Positions 57,347 to 64,000 of a stretch of DNA of 64,000 nucleotides are shown one piece after another. The position numbers and the translations under genes are program-made. The stretch is from Macrolepiota albuminosa (taxonomy: Eukaryota; Basidiomycota; Agaricomycetes; Agaricales; Agaricaceae). The notes beneath the pieces were generated by a model that searched no databases, was not told where the DNA came from, and was given only the letters and a program-made list of their open reading frames with translations. Numbering within the stretch: the stretch's first letter is position 1; each line of letters opens with the position of its first letter. The stretch is taken from positions 124,001-188,000 of the forward strand of contig JAMWFC010000026.1 in assembly GCA_027475525.1 (NCBI GenBank), given 5' to 3'.

Positions 57347-59807
57347 ATGTTCTCTGCACTGAGTATCTGGGTTCTCTATTTCATCACCACGGCGACACGT
57401 GCTGCATTGCCTGCATGTCCGAACACCGCTAACGCTGACTATGACTTCATTGTCATCGGCGCTGGTGCAGGAGGTGGACCTCTTGCAGCCCGGCTTGCAG
57501 AGGCCGGTTACTCATGTCAGTCTCGTATTATTATATTTATAAGAATCTCGCTAATTTCTTACTTACACACCACAGTTCTCCTTGTGGATGCTTGCCATGA
57601 CACGGTCAATTACAACACAACTATTCCTGCTTACTTTGTTCGGTCACTTGAAGGTATTTGGGCTAGGCTTAACGTAACATGGAACTGTGACATTATTCAC
57701 CTCACATTGTTTATTTCTAGATCCACAAATTTTTCTCAATTACACCTATCAAGAATATCCTGCCGGGTTTTCCGCCACGAGAAATGATGATTGGTGGGCT
57801 TTGATGATCTTCCGTTAGTGCAGAATGCTGAGATTTTTAAATATCAGGTATCCCAGGGCTTGTGGACTAGGAGGTTCAACAGTGAGTGTTCTACATCCGA
57901 CAATACGCTTGACCAACCCAATTTTGCTCTCAAGGTCCATAATGCTATGATCAACATCATCTCTGGTACTCGACAAGACTTCGATGGGCTAGCGACCACA
58001 TTCAACGACCCGACGTGGTCCAGAAACAATATGCAATCGACTTACTTCCGCCGCATTGAAAAAAACCTCTATCTCCAACCCCAAATCCTGTTTCCAGATC
58101 ATGGTTTTAATGGGTGGCTGGAGACCAGCCTTCTTCCGCTGGATGTTTTTGCTGCAAATCCTTTCTTCCTTGGTTGAGTCATTCTTAGCGTCCTTGATCG
58201 CCTCTTTAATGATCTCTTTTCTTTAGACCCGCAGATTGCAGCGCTTGCAACATCTCAGTGGGACCCTTTGGTTGCTGGCCCTCCGATCCCAGACCTCAAC
58301 AGTTTATCGGCCGACTCGGCGTTCGGCGTTGGTACCACAAGTTTCACTACTAACAACCAGCATTTGAGATCCTCTGTACGGGATAGGTTAGCAGCTGTTC
58401 AGCAGTCCCGTCCTGGACAACTCCACCTCGCCTTGGATACACTTGCCACGAAGATTCTCCTGTGTAACTCCAGCTCAACTGTATCAGCTTACGGCGTGCA
58501 AATAGCACCTGGGGCTGCTTTATCTGTCGCCAGCAATTTCAACGGAAAGGCCACTCTCAACATTCAGAATGTCACGGCAAGACATGAAGTTATTATCAGT
58601 GCTGGTGTGTTCCAGAGCCCCCAGCTTGTAAGTCGATGTACTATTCCCCGTCATTTACCGTTGCGCGTGTTGTTGACCATAAACCTCAGCTCATGCTTTC
58701 CGGGATTGGTGACAAGGCCCAGCTTTTGCAATTCGGGATTGAACCTGTAGTACACCTACCGGGCGTCGGTACCAATTTACAGGGTGATTGATCCTTTGCA
58801 GTGGCTCAGAATCTTTCAATTTATGTGATTACTTCAGATCACGACGAAGTCGCAGTCAACTGGCTCTTGAAGGACAACTATACCTTGCTCGATGGTTGCA
58901 AATGGCTTTCCAACCGCAATGAAGACCCTTGTCTTGGTTATTGGCTTGACCATGACCATCACAATGGTTATGCCTTCGCCGGTGCCACGAACTCTGTTAT
59001 ATCCCAGTCGTCTTCTAGCCTACCTGCACCCGATGTTCTTACCTACTATCTCCCTGTTTTTTTCCGCGGTTTCTTCCGAGGTAATTCCGGACAATCCATC
59101 CTTGGAACATATCTCATCTGACTTTGAACAGGCATACCACAGGAAGTGGCCGACATTCACAACGGCCTGACAGCAGTTGTCCTCAAAGGACATCCCTCTT
59201 CAAAGGGTACCGTTAAATTAACAGGCTCCCACCCGCAAGACCCCTTGAACATTCAGAAGTCGCACTTTCAGGCGCCTAATGGACCTGTAGATGTTGCTGC
59301 AATTCGGGAAGGTATCAAACGTGCCAGGAAGCTTGTGGCACTGCCACCAATCGGCCCATTTGTGATGGAGGAAATTGCTCCGGGACCTAACGTGACGACG
59401 GACGATGAGATTGACAACTTTGTCTATGACCGTATCTTTGGTGGGTTGCATTTCCCCCTGCTTCCTTTTTCTGATACTAGTCCCGATGTACTGTAGGTCA
59501 TCACGCGTGTTGTACCAATGCAATCGGGCCAGATAATGGTGGGACTAAGAAGAAATCAGTCGGATATCTAGGACTAACATAATTAGTGCTTCAGATCCTC
59601 GATGGTAACTTCAGAGTGCGAGGGGTGAACAACCTCAGAGTTGTCGACCTTAGCTCTTGGTCCAATGTTCCCGGATTTTTTGTGACCACCCCGACCTATA
59701 TGGCAAGTAGTTCGAGATGGAAAGACTCAAATGTCATTGACCGAAACCCCTTGCAGATATCCGAAAAGGCGGCAGATGTCATCCTTGCCTCAGTACACAA
59801 TGTGTAG
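57347..59807 (+). pseudogene. GMC oxidoreductase (AA3, aryl-alcohol-oxidase-like) with one in-frame stop
   Basis: Ten exons: 57347-57515, 57576-57653, 57721-57793, 57848-57881, 57935-58172, 58227-58627, 58690-59080, 59132-59440, 59497-59538 and 59587-59807, 652 codons with consistent phases. I chose ATG 57347 because it opens a signal peptide (MFSALSIWVLYFITTATRA); ATG 57314 in the same frame is possible. FAD-binding GAGAGGGPLAARLAEAG lies in exon 1. GLGGSTVHNAM and signature 2 (SAGVFQSPQLLMLSGIG) follow, and the active-site region is FGHHACCTNAIG in exon 9. The product would be secreted and oxidise alcohols to yield H2O2. A TGA at 58789-58791 (codon 365), right after GVGTNLQ where LQDH is usual, truncates it before the catalytic end. 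All splice sites are intact, so loss is recent or the stop is a sequence error. Confidence 0.82.
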
Positions 59808-60638
59808 TGATGACAAACTTAGCTATGTGCTTGATTAGCAATTGTAACTTGTAATGTTGAATAAGTTGCTTGTTCAGTCATATTGTTGGGAGTTCGTGAG
59901 GCCACAGATGTGACTAGTATGATACACAAATAAAATGGTCCTCAGGGTGGGCCACAGTGGCCAATGCTCTGTTTTGTCCGTATGCATACATATAGCTTGC
60001 AACACACACGAAGTACCCTCAGTTTGGTTGAGACAATGGACAACTGAGGGTATGTTACTCACAATTTCTATATACAACTGAGGATTAAACTTGTGTGTAT
60101 TAATCTCGGTGTTAATTGCACCTACTGGTTATCTGTCACTCATGTCAGAAAAATGCTGATGATTGGATCAGACTAGCCGTGATCAGCCTACTTTATACAA
60201 ACCCGATTTTCATGCCTGACCAGACACCTGTAGCTACCACATACTGCGCCGAATTAGGCATGGAATATGACTAATATTCCATGCCCAATTCGGCGTGCTG
60301 GAAAAACACCGCCCGTTGATCCCGCCCTCTTGCTCATCATGTCCGATGATGAGCTTACTCCTCTCTTCAAAATTCATTGGAAATTATCAGAAAAATTCTC
60401 TACAATAGTTACACTGTATAGAGCTTTTTAGCAATGCCCGGAAATAACACTGACCATTGTTCCTGCTCCTTGCTCATTGTGTCCGACAATGAGCTCACTC
60501 CTCTCTTTGACATCCATCGGAAATTATCGGAAAAAGGCAGATTCCATGCCTAATCTGCCACCTACCATCAAAGCAGCTCTCATTGTTTGATGATGCATCA
60601 GTAATGCCTAGAGATAATGCCAACTGTTGATCCCTACC
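59808..60638. repeat. Intergenic DNA with a palindrome and a direct repeat
   Basis: 60247-60295 is a palindrome (CGCCGAATTAGGCATGGAAT, 5-nt loop, near-perfect arm). A ~67-bp segment starting CTTGCTCAT at ~60330 recurs diverged at ~60469 (AATGAGCTCACTCCTCTCTT). No gene is seen; these look like short non-autonomous repeats upstream of the next gene. Confidence 0.5.
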
Positions 60639-60818
60639 TGTCATGACCCGCCCCCACCCCAGACACCAGAATCCTGAAAGTCACCTTGCAACTCCACCTC
60701 AGGCCTCACCACTTTCCAGGACAATGGACTGGCACACACAAACCTCACTCAAATCAGCCCTTGTGGCCACCATCAGCCATCAGCATCAGCACCCATCAGC
60801 TCCTCCAGACATTAGCCA

Positions 60819-61838
60819 ATGCATGACCCCTCAACCCTGGCCCCTCCCAAGCCAGCTGTTCCACTGCCTCAGCCTTTGCCTGTTCTGACCAATTTTTATG
60901 GTTTGTTCCAGCATGCCGTCAAGCGCGATGGCAACAAGGTCATCATATCGGTTTTTAAGTACCCATGGTTTGCCGAAGCAGCCATGGGTCTTTGTGCAAC
61001 TGCCAAGTCTTTCCCCAGCACACCTGCTGACCATGCTCGGTTTTTAGGTAGTGCTGGCTGGGTTTGTTTTTCTCCTTCCTCCCTTTTGTCCTGTCTGACA
61101 TTTTCTTCCTTCAGTGTTTCTCCGACAAGAGTACCTTCTCTCATCTCGCTGACCAGAAAGGCCTCTGCGAGACTCTTTCCGGGATCCTTCCCTGACTCGA
61201 CTGTGGTGCAGCTGATGATTTGGGTGACGTGAAGGTGTTTTTTTCCTTTGTCAACACCTTCATTCCTTTTGCCCAGAGCAAAAAACTTAGGAAGGAGTGT
61301 GAGGAGGTGAGCTTCTACTTTCAGCTCCTCTGCTCATACTCTTAATTCCACTATTATAGGCACAGCGTCGCACTCAGGACAAAGATGTCAAGATGCTTGG
61401 TATGCCTGTCTTGCACCCTGCAAAACATTGTGCTAACGTAAGTCTTAGCATGCAAGCTTGACTTAGTAGCCTGTTGTCTTGACACGCTGACTATTTCCCT
61501 TTCCCCACCCCAGGTCGAGCCTGATGGCAAGCCCAAGACTAAAAAGCTGAAGGTTCAACCAGCCCTCAGTGAGTGGCTTCAGTTCCCCCTTGCTTTGGAT
61601 CTTCTCATGACCTCTTTTCTCTCTTTTAGCCACCCATATTCCTGGTAGCAAGGCCGCACTGGCACTTCTCTCGGAGGTGGATCAAGTCCTCAATGCCGTT
61701 CAGCTAGCTGACGATGACAAGACCATTCCTCATGCCAAACTCCAGAGGCATTGCGACACTGTTGATGCTGCTGCGCAGCACCAACTCTACCAGCTCAACT
61801 TGTCCCTTCAAACTTTTAAGCTTATCTCAGAACGCTGA
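60819..61838 (+). pseudogene. Hypothetical multi-exon gene, probably decayed
   Basis: The proposed start is ATG 60819 (MHDPSTLAPPKPAV), with exon 1 to 61047. Later exons with clear GT-AG borders end at 61306 and then run 61360-61437, 61514-61568 and 61630-61838, in phase to a TGA at 61836. Exon text includes FQHAVKRDGNKVIISVFKYP, CFSDKSTFSHLADQKGLCE, FVNTFIPFAQSKKLRKECEE and ALLSEVDQVLNAVQLADDDK. Exon 2 has an in-frame TGA (61193) and its phase does not fit exon 1, so the gene looks broken or my exon 1/2 border is wrong. No domain recognised. Element A' begins only 7 bp past the stop. Confidence 0.5.
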
Positions 61839-61845
61839 GCATGTC

Positions 61846-62156
61846 TGTAATGAAGTTACAGGAATTGTGAGCTTAATGTTCACACTGCACAGAATCAGAC
61901 CAGTCCGGTCTATTGACTATGTAGTACAGAACAAAATAATAAGCTGCTTTGTAAGCAGCTGGTATAACTATTTATATAATAATGTAAATAATATTATATT
62001 ATAATAAATATAATATAATATTGACTACTACTGTAAGTATAAGCTATGTGGTCAATGCCACATAGCGGTATTATATTATAATAAATATAATATAATATTG
62101 ACTACTACTGTAAGTATAAGCTATGTGGTCAATGCCACATAGCGGACTACGCTACA
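61846..62156 (-). mobile_element. Element A' 3' LTR
   Basis: On plus TGTAATGAAG...ACGCTACA, 311 bp with one 77-bp duplication, ~234 bp collapsed. The terminal motif has CATTACA (sense) where element A has CGTTACA, another CpG transition. Confidence 0.88.
61992..62145. repeat. 77-bp tandem duplication (A' LTR)
   Basis: Copies 61992-62068 and 62069-62145 are identical and cover the AT palindrome and the CCACATAGC hairpin. Confidence 0.92.
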
Positions 62157-62217
62157 CACCCTCCAATCAGACCGAGCTATGGTCTCGAGATAATACGACG
62201 GTCAGGCCATCGGTAAG

Positions 62218-64000
62218 TCAGGGATGGGGGCAATGGGAGAGTCTCCAGGCTCCTGGAATGGATCGGCAGTCGAGGAGTTCATCCTCGGGTGCAGGCGCAT
62301 AGGAAGTGCCTGAGGGCCCTGCTACTGGCAGGAAGATCCCCAGTGTCGACAGGTACTGGCACGTCCAGATCTCGCAGGCATGAATGTCTTGCCCGATGAG
62401 GAGGTACATCCCCTTGGTGAGCGCGTCGTCGTAAGCATGATGACTGTCCTGCTGCTGGAGCATTAGGCGTTGTTGATCGCCAATGGTGGCCTCGCGCCAC
62501 CCATCCCACTGAGCAACGGACTGGAGTGTACCATAATGGTCGAGGTGTTGCAGCCTCTCGTCGTCGATAGCGGCCACCTCATTGTAGAGCCGGCTGTTGC
62601 TGAAGAAGAGGTGGGCCAAGTAGGTGACCCCATAGGTATACGCATGGTCAGCCCAGCTGACTGGAATTTGATTGTGAAGAAGGACATGTAACACGTCCGA
62701 AGTGGTGAACACGGAAGCTGATGCTTCCGGGATGTCCACAGCCTGAACCTCGAAGTTAGGGTCGTCAGCGTGGAGGGGCACAAAGACTTGCCCTGTAGCC
62801 GCCTCGTACTTGGCCATGGCCTCTTTGTAGAGGCCTGGCCTTGCAAAGACATAGGCCAGGTACTTGTGTACCGTGGTCTTGGAGGGGCAGCTGGCGCTGA
62901 GGGCGCGTACAAGCGCAAACCCAAAGAGGCTGCGCCAATGAATGCACATGGCACGGTCCATGGCCAGACCGGTCCATACGTTGGACGTCCCAGGACGTCC
63001 ATAGAGGAGGGCATATGAGCCCAGGTAGTCCAAAGCAAACGGTTGCTTTGGATCAGGGGGAGTAAGGCCGACAAAGGCAATTCTCCCTCCCTCTTTGCAG
63101 CGATAGATCCGTGTTGGCACAATCATTCGCGGGATGTTCTCCCGCTCCTCTGGACTCACAAAGGGTACGGCAATGGTCCTATATGCGACCTCGTCGAGTA
63201 AGTGAGACATGGCTCTGTCTCGGGCAGTAGGGTGGCAGTTGAGTGCCACCCGCTTGAATTCATTGAGCAATAGATAGCCCAACTGACGCTGACAAGTCAG
63301 CGTAAACTGGTTGTTAACCAGTGAATGAAGCCTGCGGACTTCTCAAGGACTGCAGGGAAACCTGTGAGGTGCCACTTGGTACACCTTACTGTTGTGGGGC
63401 ATCGACGCGGTGTTGCCCTCTTTATCGGTCTCGAAGAACCTGGCTGCGTAGGCTTCTTGCCCAACGAAGATGGTATTGGTCACTGGCAACCAATAGAACT
63501 GGGGAGCTAACTCCATGCCAAAGAATGAGTTCTGGCGCTCAACAGTGTGATCACAGTAGATCACAACACCGAGCGCATCAGGGATGCACCCGGTTTCATC
63601 CTCAAGGAGGGCAGCTCCTCGCTTGGCGCTATCCTGCGCCCGACGGTCCATCTTGGCCCATCGATTGCTGTTGCGCCGTTCATGTGCCATATGCTGTGCT
63701 GCCGTCTCATGCGGCACAGGGGATTCCATGCAAGCCTCTTCAGGCTCCTCATACCAATCGTCATCAGAGAGTGGGGATGGCAGCCTCTCCGGCTCCAACT
63801 TATCAGACCATGGGTCCATTGCCCACACACACCACGGGAGTCGGGCTGGCGGGCCCTCTACCAGTATTGTGGGTAAAAAGGGGATGTTAGCCCCTGGGGC
63901 CCCTTTCGGGGCATCCTCGGGGAAGTGCACGTTGATGTATGCATGCTCTTCCGGTTGCTTACCCCGACGATCCTTTTGGGGTTGTGAGGCCTTAGCCTCA
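62218..64000 (-). pseudogene. Element A' ORF3 (partial)
   Basis: Open pieces 63930-63343 and 63282-62218 hold the C-terminal half of ORF3: VEGPPARLPWCVWAMDPWSD, SFFGMELAPQFYWLPVTNT, LYGRPGTSNVWTGLAMDRAM, HWRSLFGFALVRALSA, ARPGLYKEAMAKYEA and LHNQIPVSWADHAYTYGVTY. A TGA at 63343 is shared with element A. Near 62330 and 62270 deletions relative to A shift the frame, so the last ~15 residues are not native. The protein is unrelated to any family I know. Confidence 0.72.

Larger units (their letters stand above)
61846..64000 (-). mobile_element. Element A' : 3' part of a second copy of element A
   Basis: LTR 61846-62156 followed rightward by ORF3, which reads on minus and leaves the window at 64000. 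Sequence is highly similar to element A but lacks several of A's stops, so this copy is the better reference for the family. The target-site duplication cannot be checked because the 5' end is outside. Confidence 0.88.

Noticed and set aside
58783..58800. An 18-nt intron removing the GMC stop
   Set aside because: GT...AG borders exist, but the length is far below any other intron here (44 nt or more).
5190..62145. 77-bp tandem duplications as a biological repeat system or a replication signature
   Set aside because: The period is identical in unrelated sequences and the positions fit contig joints; an assembly cause explains all of them.
1..64000. CRISPR arrays, riboswitches or bacterial operons
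   Set aside because: The genome is fungal with spliced genes; no regularly spaced repeat-spacer pattern is present.

Overview
The window is a transposon-dense stretch of a fungal nuclear genome, most likely an Agaricomycete (basidiomycete). Three observations point there: the only host-type genes carry many very short (about 45-62 bp) GT-AG introns; one of them is an AA3-type GMC (aryl-alcohol-oxidase-like) flavoenzyme; and the repeats are chromodomain Gypsy (Ty3) elements together with a Tad1/I-like LINE. I cannot name the species.

Layout. 1-5147: AT-rich DNA without genes, holding two ~500-bp solo LTRs (here 'LTR-E'), three tRNA-like modules and degenerate short-period repeats. 5148-16209: Gypsy element D (minus strand, decayed). 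16210-46077: a 5'-truncated Gypsy element A (plus strand) whose third ORF was hit twice: by Gypsy element B (22201-33660, minus strand, TSD GTGGA) and by Gypsy element C (33887-45226, plus strand, TSD CATTG). Deleting B and C with one TSD copy each rejoins A's reading frame exactly. 46078-54560: LTR-E pieces, one of them split by a ~7.2-kb LINE with a 21-bp target-site duplication and poly(A). 54561-61838: the host island: an intact HAD-family phosphatase gene (minus), a divergent GMC oxidoreductase gene with one in-frame stop (plus), and a decayed multi-exon hypothetical gene. 61846-64000: the 3' part of a second copy of element A (A', minus strand).

How the elements work. C and D are one chromovirus family with gag, a pol read 1 nt back from gag across a conserved 94-nt overlap, two tandem retropepsin domains, RT, RNase H, integrase and chromodomain. 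Directly after the 5' LTR lies a 13-nt site complementary to a motif inside the LTR ~28 nt downstream of a TATA-like box, which is the layout of Tf1-type self-priming. Both carry, between pol and the 3' LTR and on the opposite strand, a four-exon gene for a ~530-aa protein with a (C-X2-C-X6-C)2 cluster, an AT-hook core, basic clusters and a coiled coil. In C this antisense gene is fully open while the sense genes are broken. A, A' and B are a different Gypsy lineage with a conserved sense ORF3 (~1000 aa, Q/P-rich N-terminus) after pol. These two accessory genes are the best candidates for undescribed biology here.

Two cautions. First, the window contains 22 tandem duplications with a period of exactly 77 bp, 20 of them perfect and two with a single difference. 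They look like unmerged k=77 overlaps between assembly contigs, not biology, and each shifts reading frames by 77 (2 mod 3). Second, older copies show heavy C-to-T decay at CpG, so many stops are former CGA (Arg) codons.
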